In this document: positions 45,462 to 55,135 of the stretch, piece by piece
Layout: each line of letters opens with the position of its first letter
Position numbering within the stretch: the stretch's first letter is position 1
Assembly: GCA_017961235.1 (NCBI GenBank)
Contig: JAGCXQ010000011.1
Span: forward strand, 124,001-188,000
Direction: 5' to 3'
Length of the DNA: 64,000 nucleotides
DNA from: Clostridiales bacterium
Lineage (GTDB): Bacteria; Bacillota; Clostridia; Saccharofermentanales; Saccharofermentanaceae
Position numbers and translations under genes: made by a program
The notes under the pieces: generated by a model
What the model was told of the DNA's origin: nothing
Database searches by the model: none
What the model saw: the letters and a program-made list of their open reading frames with translations, nothing else

Positions 45462-46100
45462 TTATGTCTTAAAAATATTACTCAGGAAGTCCTGGCTGAT
45501 GGAGTGGTCTTCGTTGAACTTACCTTCGAAGACGAGATCCTCCGACAGGTCGTTCGCGATGCACCGGTCGCTCAAGCGGTCGCGGAAATCCTTGCGGTCC
45601 GGGATCTCCATCGGGAAGGTGTACGTATAGATGGCATTTTCCTCATCGGCGAGCACGAGATCGATATTAAAACGGTCGAGCTCGTACGATTCCTCGCCCT
45701 CGTATTCGCTTTTATACTCCGGATCGTAGGGTACGCCTTCGCGGTCATACGCATACTGCATGTAATCCGGAAGATAGACGGCGCCGAGGGCGAACTTCTT
45801 GACGTTTTCCAGCGGGAAGATGTCCTGGTTCGGCAGGATGAGATAATTCTCGGTAAGGATGATGGTGGTCATCGGGTCGCTTTTTGCGATCCAGTATGCA
45901 TCGATCTCGCCGGAAAGCTCCTGCTCCAGTTCATCTCTTCCGATCTCACTGATCCGCTCTTCGTAATACGTGCCCGCGTCTTTATTCTTTCCGTGGAAAA
46001 GTTTCTTAAAAAAGCCTTTGCCTTCGTCCTTTTCCTGCCCGTAAATGCCACGCTTATCTGTCAGCAGGATCTTCTCGATATCGACCTTATCAATTTTCAT
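45462..46100 (-). CDS. Uncharacterised soluble protein
   Basis: A 212-residue acidic protein (MKIDKVDIEKILL start) with no signal peptide, transmembrane helix or motif that I recognise. GGGGGT precedes this start; an upstream methionine lies inside the promoter region. The stretch 46101-46465 between it and the next gene is AT-rich and carries an extended -10 (minus strand, TGATAAAAT near 46165) and one AAAAGCACT word (46135); no gene is seen there. Confidence 0.65.
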   Translation of the reverse strand: MKIDKVDIEKILLTDKRGIYGQEKDEGKGFFKKLFHGKNKDAGTYYEERISEIGRDELEQELSGEIDAYWIAKSDPMTTIILTENYLILPNQDIFPLENVKKFALGAVYLPDYMQYAYDREGVPYDPEYKSEYEGEESYELDRFNIDLVLADEENAIYTYTFPMEIPDRKDFRDRLSDRCIANDLSEDLVFEGKFNEDHSISQDFLSNIFKT

Positions 46101-46465
46101 ATGCCATACCCCCGTGATGTGCTTCCCATACGCGAAAAGCACTGCCAACTCAACCCGATTTCATTTTATCATAGCGGAGCAGTTGGGACAGAGTGTTACC
46201 ATAGCCGGGGTCCTTTCCGATTCGGAAAAATCATGTAGCTTACCCATATTTTACATACTTTATTATCCGAAAAGCAATACATGGGAGACGAAGTGCAGTT
46301 TGTGCTATGAAACGCGGAAAGGATGGAGATTGCGGGGTTTATGGCTCCGGATGGAAAAAGATTTGACGGCTGGATGGTTGACAAAGTCATCTGACAGCTG
46401 AAGGTGTGGAAAAACAGGTTATAAGCATATATACTATGGGGTAGGTATTTGGGAGGTTATGGAAG

Positions 46466-47356
46466 ATGAAAGGAAAAAGAAAAAATAACCCGGTCATAGG
46501 ATCCGCATGTATCGCAGCACTGGTTTCGGTAACAGTGCTTTTCGGAGGGTGTTCGTATTTCGAAGACAAGTTCTTCCCGACGACGATGTATGACACGGAA
46601 CAGACAACGGCTCCGGAAACGAGTGAAAGCACAACAGAAACCGAGATGACGACCACGACAAAAGAGACGACTACCGAGACGACCGAAGAGACCACTACGG
46701 AGGAGCCGACGACGGAAACCACCGAAATCAAAAGTGATCTTACCCTTAAGGATTTCGAGAAGATCGATAATGGTTATTCGATAAAAGCACTGGTAAAAGA
46801 GGTCGGTCCGTATTCCAGATTTGAGTGCTCCGGCTTCTATGTGTGGAAACTTAAAGACAAGACGGAGATCTGGGTATTCAAGGATACATTTACCGGAAAC
46901 GTCAGAGATATATTAAACGTAAACGGAATCGAGCAGACGCTGATCTACTCTTCCATGGATGAGTCTCTGTATAAGGAAACCAGCTATTACGGAGTCAAGT
47001 GCATTTGCAGTATCAATAGGGAATTCGGCCCGGAGCTGGAGCGCGGCTGGTATTCCCTGGAAAAAGACGGGGGCGTCTATATTCTCTATTCCAGCGGTAA
47101 GCAGGACACCCGAGGCACCTACGTGTACACCCAGAGAGTCAGAAGTGAGACGATTCCGCTGGATACACTTGTTCTCACCTTTGATATGGAGACATACACA
47201 GGGACAGAAGAACTGGAAGAAACAGAGAAAAGTCCGTATCCGTGCAGCGGAGTCAGACTCGACAGAATGCCGAAAAATCTGGTGGTTACGGACATAAACG
47301 GAGAAGAGATCCCGTTCAAGGGCAAACTTACCGAAGCGGATATATTCCCCGGATAA
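46466..47356 (+). CDS. Lipoprotein with Thr/Glu-rich linker
   Basis: A 296-residue lipoprotein (lipobox VLFGGC). After the anchor comes a Thr/Glu stretch of about 50 residues (TTTTKETTTETTEETTTEEP) that resembles the linkers of secreted Ruminococcaceae and cell-wall proteins. The C-terminal 190 residues are a domain I do not recognise. GGGAGGTTATGG precedes the start. The next gene encodes another lipoprotein, and the two could be one operon. Confidence 0.7.
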   Translation: MKGKRKNNPVIGSACIAALVSVTVLFGGCSYFEDKFFPTTMYDTEQTTAPETSESTTETEMTTTTKETTTETTEETTTEEPTTETTEIKSDLTLKDFEKIDNGYSIKALVKEVGPYSRFECSGFYVWKLKDKTEIWVFKDTFTGNVRDILNVNGIEQTLIYSSMDESLYKETSYYGVKCICSINREFGPELERGWYSLEKDGGVYILYSSGKQDTRGTYVYTQRVRSETIPLDTLVLTFDMETYTGTEELEETEKSPYPCSGVRLDRMPKNLVVTDINGEEIPFKGKLTEADIFPG

Positions 47357-47392
47357 GTATTGCAATCTGTTCAGACTATAGGGAGAAATACT

Positions 47393-48046
47393 ATGCGAAA
47401 AGCACTATGCGTTTTTCTTTCGTTCATGATGATCATCTCATCGGGCTGTTATAGAAGAAAAGATGATATGCCATACGGATATAAGACGGCAAAGGATTAT
47501 GCCGAGGTCTGGTGCGGTCCGTGTAAAGTGATCGACGAGTTTACGGCTGTCGAGCATGATGACGGATCAAAAGTAGAGATCACCGTCATGGAAGACACGG
47601 AGTACGGCTTTACGTATCGCGTCGAGGCGATGAACACTGCACAGCATAAAAAAGACTGGAACTATACGAGTGGCGAATTTGATTACGAGTATTTGAAAGT
47701 GTTCCTGGAAAAAACGGATTATTCCGAACTCATCGATAAGTATGATCTGACGATCGAACAGAGTGAAACGGAGCCTGCCTATACAGAAGGAATGATCATG
47801 CCCTATCTCGCGACGATCAATTTCTATTCAGGTAAGATCCTGACGCAGGAAGAGCAGAGTGAGATCTTAGGCTTTACGTATGATGCACTGGAAGAATTCG
47901 ATAAGGACAGGAAACACTTTACAAGAGTGTATGCCTGCCCCAGCGTGTACATGCATATCTATTGCCAGCCGACGGAAAAAGAAGCGGAAACCGGTAAGAA
48001 ATATGGTGGCGAATCCGGAAGATACGGATACAAACCCGAGAAATAA
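47393..48046 (+). CDS. Lipoprotein of unknown function
   Basis: A 217-residue lipoprotein starting MRKALCVFLSFMMIISSGC, where Cys is the lipidation site. The rest is a soluble outside domain without a family that I can name. The start is preceded by GGGAGAAATACT, 36 bp after the previous lipoprotein. The codons for RKAL are the AAAAGCACT word. Confidence 0.7.
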   Translation: MRKALCVFLSFMMIISSGCYRRKDDMPYGYKTAKDYAEVWCGPCKVIDEFTAVEHDDGSKVEITVMEDTEYGFTYRVEAMNTAQHKKDWNYTSGEFDYEYLKVFLEKTDYSELIDKYDLTIEQSETEPAYTEGMIMPYLATINFYSGKILTQEEQSEILGFTYDALEEFDKDRKHFTRVYACPSVYMHIYCQPTEKEAETGKKYGGESGRYGYKPEK

Positions 48047-48050
48047 AAGG

Positions 48051-48096
48051 AGCCTTCTCCCAAAACAGAAGTTTACGGAGAAGGCTTTTTCTTTTC
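48051..48096 (+). terminator. Intrinsic terminator of the lipoprotein pair
   Basis: AGCCTTCTCC pairs with GGAGAAGGCT, followed by TTTTCTTTTCG. Confidence 0.85.
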
Positions 48097-48123
48097 GTGA
48101 AGAGTATCACAGATTGTTCAATA

Positions 48124-49974
48124 TCACACCAGGTAGTTGTGCGCCTGACGGTCGAACATCTCTTTATATTTCCCGCCTAATTCCATGAGCTCTTCGTGTG
48201 AGCCCTGCTCGATGATCTCTCCGTGCTCGAAGAGATAGATGCGGTCAGCCATTCTTGTGGTCGATAGACGGTGGGAGATGAAGATGACGGTATCTTCGCC
48301 GGCGTTCTCGATCAGGTTTTTATTCAGCTTATACTCCGAAACCGGATCCAGGGCGGACGAGGGTTCATCTAAGATGGAGATCGCGCGGTCTTCATTTTTC
48401 AGGAAGACACGGGAGATCGCCAGTTTCTGGCTCTCACCGCCGGAGAGGTTGACGCCGGCATCATCAAATTCACGTGTCAGCGGTGTGTGGATCCCTTGTT
48501 CGAGAGAATCCAGTTTCTTTCCGAAGTCTGCCTTGCGGAGCGCATGGATGACGTCCTCTTCGTCCTTTTCTTCTACCTTGTGCAGCAGTACATTTTCGGC
48601 GATCGTCGCCGCGTAGATATTGAAATCCTGGAACACGGCACTGATCTTCTTTCTGTATTCGTGCGTGTTGTACTCGCGGATGTCGTGACCGCCATACCGG
48701 ATGCTTCCACCGGTCACGTCGTAAAGACGCATGAGGAGCTTCACGAAGGTGGTCTTTCCGGCTCCGTTTTCACCTACGATTGCAATCTTCTCTCCGGGAT
48801 GGATCTCGATGGAGATATCTTTCAGCGTATCTTTATCCGTATTCGGATAACGGAAGGACACATGCGAGAGTACCAGCGGATCGGATCCCCTGGCAGGGAT
48901 AAGACCATCTGCGACTTCGATGTTCGGCTTTTCTTCCATCAGACGGATGAACTTATCCCCGTACTGGCCGATCACCTGAAAATCTACAAGACAGTAGTTG
49001 ATCTCATTGAGGTTTCGTCTTACATAGTTGGCGGCATTGTTCGCCGAGGCAACTTCTCCGAGCGCGATGGATTTTACGACCAGCGCCAGATAACCTAAGT
49101 ATGCAGGGATCGCAAAGAAAGAGAAGACCGTAAAGACAGAGATCCAGTTCACCAGGGAGATCCATGTCAGAGGAGGTCCGTACTTTCTGCCCTTATCCGC
49201 TGCTTCTTTGATCGCTTCATCGAACTGTCGGCGGAGAGGTTCTTTTACATCATTCAGCTTGCATTCTTTCGCAAATTCCGGCTGGTAAAAGACGCGCTGG
49301 CTGTACTCCGCCTTACGAAGATCCTTTCTGCTCTCGATCCACCACTGGTAATTGATGCTCTCGATCTTAAAGCGCGTAAGAAGATTGACGATGAATCCGG
49401 CAAGCGGGAAGAGAGCCAGGACCGGATTGATGGTCAGGATCATGGCGGCAGCGATCAGGAGTGCCACGGCACCTCCTAAGATCTGGCTGATGATCGTCAC
49501 GGTATCTTCGATCAGGGCATCGGCACGCTTCGATACGATGGAATAGTTATCGTAGTTTTCCGGATCATCATAGAAGAGAAGATCACGCTTACTGTTCTTT
49601 TCGGAAAGATCGCGCATGATCCGTCCGGTCAGATAAATGAGCTTTGCCTTTGCCCATTCATTCAGAAGCTGATGGATCCACTCCAGGATGACCAGCATCA
49701 CGAGAGAGATCAGAAGCAGCGTCACGATCTTCGAAACTTCCGTATTACCGGTAAGTCCCTCGATGATCATCTTCAGGATGAAGGTGTCATTGACGGCCAT
49801 GCCGCTCTTTAGGATCACGTTCAGAAGAATGATCCTTATGATCAGGGGCTTGTCGTACTTTGCCGCATACCGTACCATATAGAGCACGTTACTAATCATA
49901 TGGCGGATCGTGATCTTTTCTTCTTTCGATTTCTTATTCTTTTTTTCTTTTTTGCGACCCGTATCTTTACTCAT
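48124..49974 (-). CDS. ABC exporter half-transporter (membrane-ATPase)
   Basis: A 616-residue half-transporter: six transmembrane helices in the first 330 residues, then an ATPase with Walker A GENGAGKTT, signature LSGGES, and Walker B ISILDEPSSALDP. The gene upstream overlaps it by 8 bases and encodes a second half-transporter, so they most likely work as a heterodimer exporting a lipid or drug. A Lys-rich cytoplasmic head opens the protein. Confidence 0.88.
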   Translation of the reverse strand: MSKDTGRKKEKKNKKSKEEKITIRHMISNVLYMVRYAAKYDKPLIIRIILLNVILKSGMAVNDTFILKMIIEGLTGNTEVSKIVTLLLISLVMLVILEWIHQLLNEWAKAKLIYLTGRIMRDLSEKNSKRDLLFYDDPENYDNYSIVSKRADALIEDTVTIISQILGGAVALLIAAAMILTINPVLALFPLAGFIVNLLTRFKIESINYQWWIESRKDLRKAEYSQRVFYQPEFAKECKLNDVKEPLRRQFDEAIKEAADKGRKYGPPLTWISLVNWISVFTVFSFFAIPAYLGYLALVVKSIALGEVASANNAANYVRRNLNEINYCLVDFQVIGQYGDKFIRLMEEKPNIEVADGLIPARGSDPLVLSHVSFRYPNTDKDTLKDISIEIHPGEKIAIVGENGAGKTTFVKLLMRLYDVTGGSIRYGGHDIREYNTHEYRKKISAVFQDFNIYAATIAENVLLHKVEEKDEEDVIHALRKADFGKKLDSLEQGIHTPLTREFDDAGVNLSGGESQKLAISRVFLKNEDRAISILDEPSSALDPVSEYKLNKNLIENAGEDTVIFISHRLSTTRMADRIYLFEHGEIIEQGSHEELMELGGKYKEMFDRQAHNYLV

Positions 49975-51793
49975 AGAAAGCCTGTGCTCCTTTCAGCATT
50001 TCTTCCGGTAAGCTGTCCTGATAGTTCTCGGCCTGAAGCATGAACATATCGTAGTAGTGCTTCTTTCTTTCCATCAGTTCTTCGTGGGAACCATGCTCCA
50101 CGACCTGACCGTCTTTCATCATGTAGATCTTATCTGCCATTCTTGCAGAAGACAGACGGTGGGAGATGAAGATCACGCCGCGTCCCAGAGAGATGCGCAT
50201 CATGTTGTTATACATGTTATATTCCGCCAGCGGATCCAGTGCCGAAGACGGTTCGTCGAGGATGACCATATCCGGCTCATGCGCGAAGACTCTGGCGATC
50301 GCGATCTTCTGCGCCTGGCCTCCGGAAGGGACGAATCCCTTCTCGTCAAATTCACGGGTAACGATGGTATCGAGGCCCTTCTCCAGCTCCGGATGATTCA
50401 CATCAAACTGTGCGGCGATAAGTGCTTTTTCCGCGGCTTTATAATCTTCTTCGCCGTCGGGCTTCCGCATCAGGACATTCTCCACGAGCGGCATCGCAAA
50501 GACCTGCAGGTCCTGGAAGACCGTGCCGAATCTTCTCCGGTAGGACTCGCCGTCGATGTCGTTGATGTCTTTCCCGTTGACCAGGATCTTTCCGGAGGTG
50601 ACCGGATACAGTCCCATGATCAGCTTAATAAGAGTGGTCTTTCCGGCGCCGTTATAGCCGACGATTGCCAGCTTCTCGCCCTTATTCCAGGAGAAACTGA
50701 CATCGTGGATCGTGGTTTTCTTCGCGCCCGGATAGGTGAAAGACACGTGATCCAGCTCGATGCTTAAGATCTCGCCGGCATCCGGCTTCGGTTCCGGCTT
50801 CTTTCTAGCCTGTTCCAGAAAGTCTTCCAGATTCTTAAAGAGTCGGGAGTCGTTGCTCAGCGCGATACGGTTCTCGACCGCGTGCTTCAGCTGATCCGTC
50901 GAGAAGGCCATCGCCGAGATCATGGCTACATAGCTCGAGATGTCTGCCGCGTTTCCGGACTTGACCTTAAATACGACGTAGAAGTAGGCGGCGATGCCGG
51001 CTAGGATCGAATAGCTTCCCTTCATGAGAAACGAATAAAAAGCGGACCGCATGCGGTACTTCATCGAGACCTTCGCCATCTGCTCGACAGCGGATTCCTG
51101 CTTGTCCAGAAGGATCGAGTTGATATCGAAAAGACGGATCTCTGCCGCATACTTTTTCTCATAGTACACGCGATTGACATAGTTCATGGTACGCTTGTCG
51201 CGGGTAATCGCCTTTTCACGGTCGAAGTTGCAGATGCCGTTCTTTTTGCCGTAGTAGAGGCTGACGGCCATCGGGATGATCATAAACACCAGAAGGACGG
51301 GGTCGACCATGACCACGACAGCCAGCGACATGATCGTCGCGCCCACATTACCGATATACACGCCGGTCGTGATCGCCAGATCCATCGCGGACTCTGCGCT
51401 TCGCTCGAGGGCTCGGGCATACCGGTCGTAGAACTCCGGATTTTCGTAATCCGAGAGCGTCAGCGTATCGGAGATATCCATTACCTTATAGAAAATGTGG
51501 CGGTATACGAGGGGAGTGCGGATCTTCCTATATGTCTCGTACCACCCGCAGATAAAGTGCACCACGACGTGCCCGGTACAGGCGATGATCAGGAACCAGA
51601 AAAGCCTGCTGTATTCCACGCCGCGCTCGATACAGTTGAAGATGTACTTGGTGAGATAAACGAAGAAGAAAACATAGAAGATCTGCTCGATGGAGTTCTT
51701 GAAAAGCGTGAAGATCAGAAGCAGCTTGTCGGACTGCCACACCTGTTTCAGAGCATAGCGCAACTGCTTAAATGTACTCGGTTTCGCTCCCAT
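49967..51793 (-). CDS. ABC exporter half-transporter, partner of the preceding gene
   Basis: A 608-residue half-transporter with six helices then an ATPase: Walker A GYNGAGKTT, signature VPSGGQ (Leu of LSGGQ replaced by Pro), Walker B MVILDEPSSALDP. One degenerate signature is common in heterodimers where only one ATP site is active. The start MGAKPS is supported by GGGAGGTGC; a longer upstream reading is possible. Both genes form one minus-strand operon. Confidence 0.87.
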   Translation of the reverse strand: MGAKPSTFKQLRYALKQVWQSDKLLLIFTLFKNSIEQIFYVFFFVYLTKYIFNCIERGVEYSRLFWFLIIACTGHVVVHFICGWYETYRKIRTPLVYRHIFYKVMDISDTLTLSDYENPEFYDRYARALERSAESAMDLAITTGVYIGNVGATIMSLAVVVMVDPVLLVFMIIPMAVSLYYGKKNGICNFDREKAITRDKRTMNYVNRVYYEKKYAAEIRLFDINSILLDKQESAVEQMAKVSMKYRMRSAFYSFLMKGSYSILAGIAAYFYVVFKVKSGNAADISSYVAMISAMAFSTDQLKHAVENRIALSNDSRLFKNLEDFLEQARKKPEPKPDAGEILSIELDHVSFTYPGAKKTTIHDVSFSWNKGEKLAIVGYNGAGKTTLIKLIMGLYPVTSGKILVNGKDINDIDGESYRRRFGTVFQDLQVFAMPLVENVLMRKPDGEEDYKAAEKALIAAQFDVNHPELEKGLDTIVTREFDEKGFVPSGGQAQKIAIARVFAHEPDMVILDEPSSALDPLAEYNMYNNMMRISLGRGVIFISHRLSSARMADKIYMMKDGQVVEHGSHEELMERKKHYYDMFMLQAENYQDSLPEEMLKGAQAFYE

Positions 51794-51912
51794 GCGATGC
51801 ACCTCCCTGAAATGAATATACATATCTTACCACTACCATTTGATATTTTGAGAGTTTTATACCAGCGGGACAAGTGCTTTTCGCATGATCGTACCGAGTA
51901 GCCGGAAGTGAG

Positions 51913-51950
51913 TGCAAAAAAAAGAAGAGGCCGCCCCTTGGGACAGCCTC
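51913..51950 (-). terminator. Terminator of the first ECF sigma gene
   Basis: On the minus strand GAGGCTG pairs imperfectly with CGGCCTC and is followed by a run of T (opposite the A-run 51915-51923). Confidence 0.7.
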
Positions 51951-51983
51951 CTCGTGTTTTCTGTGTTCGGTATATGCGAGAAC

Positions 51984-53513
51984 TTATGCTTCCTTATCTT
52001 CTGCCGGATCTCTCAGCGGCATCTCGACCATGATCAGTAACTTGCCGTCTCCGTCAGTTTTCTTGGAAACAAAGTATGACATGTGCAGGGAAGACTCGTT
52101 GTCTCCTGATCCGGACTTCATAAGAGAATTGATCCCCTCCATTTCCATCAGAGCCTCGCAGGATGCGGTATATAATTCTTCCCATCTTTCGCGGTCCTTG
52201 ACGACGAAACATACTGAGATGCGGCTTCCCATATCCAGTGTGCCATCGTCATTACGAACGATATGTGCACTGGCCTGATAAATGCCTTCTGTATATCCCA
52301 GAGAATTCGTATCCCAGAAATAAACGACCCAAGCTACTGCGTCTTCCTTGTACTGCCGATCGTTCGGATATACCATGAATCTCTCGTCTTGGTTATCTAA
52401 AGTGATATCCTTTGGCGTCCGGAAGATCTCGAGAAGGTTTTCCTTTACTTCATCCGCGGTCTTTCCGTCAAACGATACGAAAACGGTTCCATTCGGATTT
52501 GTCTTGCCTGCCTTGGTGTAAGTATTTGTATTCGTGGTATCTTCAGTAGTTTCATCCGTTGTCGCGTCAGTGGTCGGTTCCGTCGTTTCCTCTTTCTGGG
52601 ACGCTGTTTGATCCGAAGCATTCTTGATGCCGTCCTGGGTGTCACCTTCGATACTTTCTGCAATGTTTTCTTCTGATGTGATCTCCGCGATAGCATTCTT
52701 CGAGGTTTCTTCTTTTTTATCTTCCTGATGATTTAAGGTGAGGTAAACAACAGTAGCAACTGCGCCCACCGCCAGTACGGCTGCTAAACCGATAAGTAAT
52801 TTCTTGGCCATAATACCTGTTCCTTTCCTTGCTGCTTCGGAAGCGATCTTTTTTCCTGCTTCCACGGAAGCGGCCTGCATAGATGATGATGCGGACAGGC
52901 GGAGTAATGAAGCGGGCACGGGTTTGATAACGACCTGCTCGGCTTCTTTGTTGAATAGTAGTGTTAAGAAAGGCACCGGCATAGCAAATAGCTTCGAGTT
53001 ACTTTCTTCTTCATATTTCTCTACCTCCTTTTTGATCTTTTTTCTGGCATAGCTCAGACGCCACAGAACGGTTCCCTGCAGGATGCCCAGTGCCTCTGCG
53101 ATCTCCTGGGTGCTCATCTCATTAAAGTAAAATAAGATGATCGTTCTTCTGACATCCTCTGACAGGGTCCGGTCGATAATGTCCATAATGATCCTGCGCA
53201 TCTCGGCTGACTCTACGAGTGAATCCGGCAGAAAGTCTTCGGGGACGGTCTCGATGGTCTCCATGACCTCATCGTCCACGTTCTCTGTTCGTACCGACTT
53301 CAGACGGTTCAGGCTCTTGTTGGCAGCGATCTTCTTAAGAAGGGCGACCGCTTTGCTCGTATCCTCGAGATTTCCATACGATTCAATAAAGGATACGAAT
53401 GTGTCCTGCACGACATCCTCGGCGTCGGCTTCATTTCGAAGAAGCGACATGGCGGTCCAGTACACGGCGCGATAGCCTTCGTTATAGATCTTTTCGATTT
53501 CTTTCTCTGTCAT
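51984..53513 (-). CDS. Membrane-tethered ECF sigma factor 1
   Basis: A 509-residue sigma factor with an added membrane part. Region 2 is at about residues 5-75 (DAEDVVQDTFV), region 4 at about 100-165 (MSTQEIAEALGILQGTV). A juxtamembrane stretch is conserved with the second copy. A single transmembrane helix is at 238-260, then a Thr/Glu-rich linker near 305-330 and an outside domain from about 345. Region 4 has L144-Q in place of the usual I-P-E of GIPEGTV. No separate anti-sigma gene is next door. It is divergent from the zinc-ribbon gene. Confidence 0.82.
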   Translation of the reverse strand: MTEKEIEKIYNEGYRAVYWTAMSLLRNEADAEDVVQDTFVSFIESYGNLEDTSKAVALLKKIAANKSLNRLKSVRTENVDDEVMETIETVPEDFLPDSLVESAEMRRIIMDIIDRTLSEDVRRTIILFYFNEMSTQEIAEALGILQGTVLWRLSYARKKIKKEVEKYEEESNSKLFAMPVPFLTLLFNKEAEQVVIKPVPASLLRLSASSSMQAASVEAGKKIASEAARKGTGIMAKKLLIGLAAVLAVGAVATVVYLTLNHQEDKKEETSKNAIAEITSEENIAESIEGDTQDGIKNASDQTASQKEETTEPTTDATTDETTEDTTNTNTYTKAGKTNPNGTVFVSFDGKTADEVKENLLEIFRTPKDITLDNQDERFMVYPNDRQYKEDAVAWVVYFWDTNSLGYTEGIYQASAHIVRNDDGTLDMGSRISVCFVVKDRERWEELYTASCEALMEMEGINSLMKSGSGDNESSLHMSYFVSKKTDGDGKLLIMVEMPLRDPAEDKEA

Positions 53514-53529
53514 TTTCAGCCTCCTTCAT

Positions 53530-53684
53530 ATCCGCATCTACTTACTTAACAACTGACGGACACGAATTATTAGATGGTATGAGAAAAATTTCTTCTCCAT
53601 CAGTATATCAGTGATAAATAGAAAAATCTTTTCTGCCTATCTAATAATTTCCGATGCTGAGTTGTTAAGTATATAGAAGCGGAT
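53530..53684. promoter_or_regulatory. Mirrored promoter pair between the ECF gene and its divergent neighbour
   Basis: Two 46-bp arms, 53530-53575 (minus) and 53639-53684 (plus), share ATCTAATAATT, then 10 bp, AGTTGTTAAGTA, 2 bp and TAGAnGCGGAT, in the same order and spacing on opposite strands. They point at the ECF gene and at the zinc-ribbon gene. TAGATGCGGA recurs before the second ECF gene. This suggests autoregulation by the ECF factor. A normal TGtTATAAT box (53691-53699) also lies before the plus-strand gene. Confidence 0.6.
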
Positions 53685-53690
53685 GACGCA

Positions 53691-53699
53691 TGTTATAAT
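53691..53699 (+). promoter_or_regulatory. Extended -10 promoter of the zinc-ribbon gene
   Basis: GCATGTTATAAT, 49 bp before the start codon; likely the housekeeping promoter beside the mirrored ECF-type element. Confidence 0.5.
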
Positions 53700-53747
53700 T
53701 TTCAAGGGTTGTATGATCACAAATACATAGGATCGGGAGAGTAGGGT

Positions 53748-55115
53748 ATGTGTGCAGAGAATAATCAGAATTATCGGACAGAAGAGGAAGCCATCGCATT
53801 AGCATCTTCCGGAGGGAGCACGGTTGACCGGCAGGCAGCAAGAGATGCCGTGGCAAGTGCTTTTCGCGAAGAAATAAGACATGCATTTGAGCCGGGTGTC
53901 AAGGTGATGTCGGCAGATAGAGAACTCCGGTATTGCCTGGAGCTTCAGAGAGACCGCCTGGCGCGGAGAAATCTCCAGTATAAAGAGGATATGGATCCGG
54001 GAAAAACACCCGCCAACAGCTTGAATAATGTCCGTTCATGGAAGGACGGCCACTATGAGACCTCGTGGTCTGTCGGCTACATCAAGCATATAAAATCAGC
54101 GGAACGTGCCGGCATGAAGAGCTTCAAAAAGACGCAGCCGCAGCAGATCTTCGAGACGATCGTCGATGTGTGCGACGGAGAAGATATCAGCGGCGATACC
54201 TACTGCTGCCCGAACTGCGGCGCGGTCTCCACGATCAGAGAACTCCAGGAAGGGTGCAGCCAGTGCGGAACATCCTTCAAGATGACCGAACTGTATCCGA
54301 AGGTAGCCAACTATTACTTCGTTCCGGACCCGGCCGTAAGCACGGATCCTCTGTGGAAGACGGCGATCCGGTACGGACTTCGTGCACTTCCTGTGACGCT
54401 GATCCTGTTTCTGCCGATGATCCTTCTGAAGACGACAGACTCGAGTCAGACACTGAAAAATCTGCAGTGGACGGTTCCGTCCGTGCAGAAGGTCATCGCA
54501 TATATTTTTGCCATGATCATCATGACCCCGGTCATCGGATATTTCTTATGGATACTCTCGACATTTGTTGCCGCTTTCCGTTCCGTCGGAAAAGAAACGC
54601 CGGCCGCGCTCTCTGTCGGAAATTCCAGAAAAAGATTTGCCGCGCAGATGTCGGCGATCAGTCCCGAATACACCTTTGAGACCTTCTCTTCGAAGATCAC
54701 CACGCTTTTCCGGATCCTGGTATTCTCCGACAATAAGGAAAGCCTGCCTTTTAACGCGGTGAAAAATATCGGGACGGATTTCGATAATGTGATTGACTGT
54801 ACCTTCCACGGATGGATGTCCTGCAAGGATATCCGGGTGGAAAATAACATCGTCTATGTCACGGGCGATGTGTATGTCGATACTACCCGGGACCTCGGTG
54901 ACCGGCTCAAAGTAAAAAGCGAGGTGTATCAAATTACGGCGGGAAGAAGGACCGATATTCCGTTTTCGACGAATTTCTCTATCGCGAAGATCCAGTGCCC
55001 ATCCTGCGGCGCCAGCTTTAATTCTTTCAAATCGAAGAACTGCCCGTATTGCGGTAAGGAATGCGAACCGGCAACAGACGACTGGGTGCTCTACGATGTC
55101 CGGAAAGCAGGATAA
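53748..55115 (+). CDS. Membrane protein with zinc ribbons on both sides of a hydrophobic core
   Basis: A 455-residue protein of unknown function. Ribbon 1 (CPNC, CSQC) is near residues 150-175, hydrophobic segments follow near 210-235 and 245-285, and ribbon 2 (CPSC, CPYC) is near 415-435. Between them lies a soluble domain (residues about 310-410). Codons 44-46 (ASAF) use AGTGCTTTTCGCGAAG. It is divergent from the ECF gene and may belong to its regulon. Confidence 0.7.
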   Translation: MCAENNQNYRTEEEAIALASSGGSTVDRQAARDAVASAFREEIRHAFEPGVKVMSADRELRYCLELQRDRLARRNLQYKEDMDPGKTPANSLNNVRSWKDGHYETSWSVGYIKHIKSAERAGMKSFKKTQPQQIFETIVDVCDGEDISGDTYCCPNCGAVSTIRELQEGCSQCGTSFKMTELYPKVANYYFVPDPAVSTDPLWKTAIRYGLRALPVTLILFLPMILLKTTDSSQTLKNLQWTVPSVQKVIAYIFAMIIMTPVIGYFLWILSTFVAAFRSVGKETPAALSVGNSRKRFAAQMSAISPEYTFETFSSKITTLFRILVFSDNKESLPFNAVKNIGTDFDNVIDCTFHGWMSCKDIRVENNIVYVTGDVYVDTTRDLGDRLKVKSEVYQITAGRRTDIPFSTNFSIAKIQCPSCGASFNSFKSKNCPYCGKECEPATDDWVLYDVRKAG

Positions 55116-55135
55116 AAGTAAGTGAGGTAGGAATT

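Noticed and set aside
46045..46401. 118-codon plus-strand frame across the divergent gap
   Set aside because: It overlaps the start of the minus-strand gene, lacks a ribosome site, and covers AT-rich promoter-like sequence.
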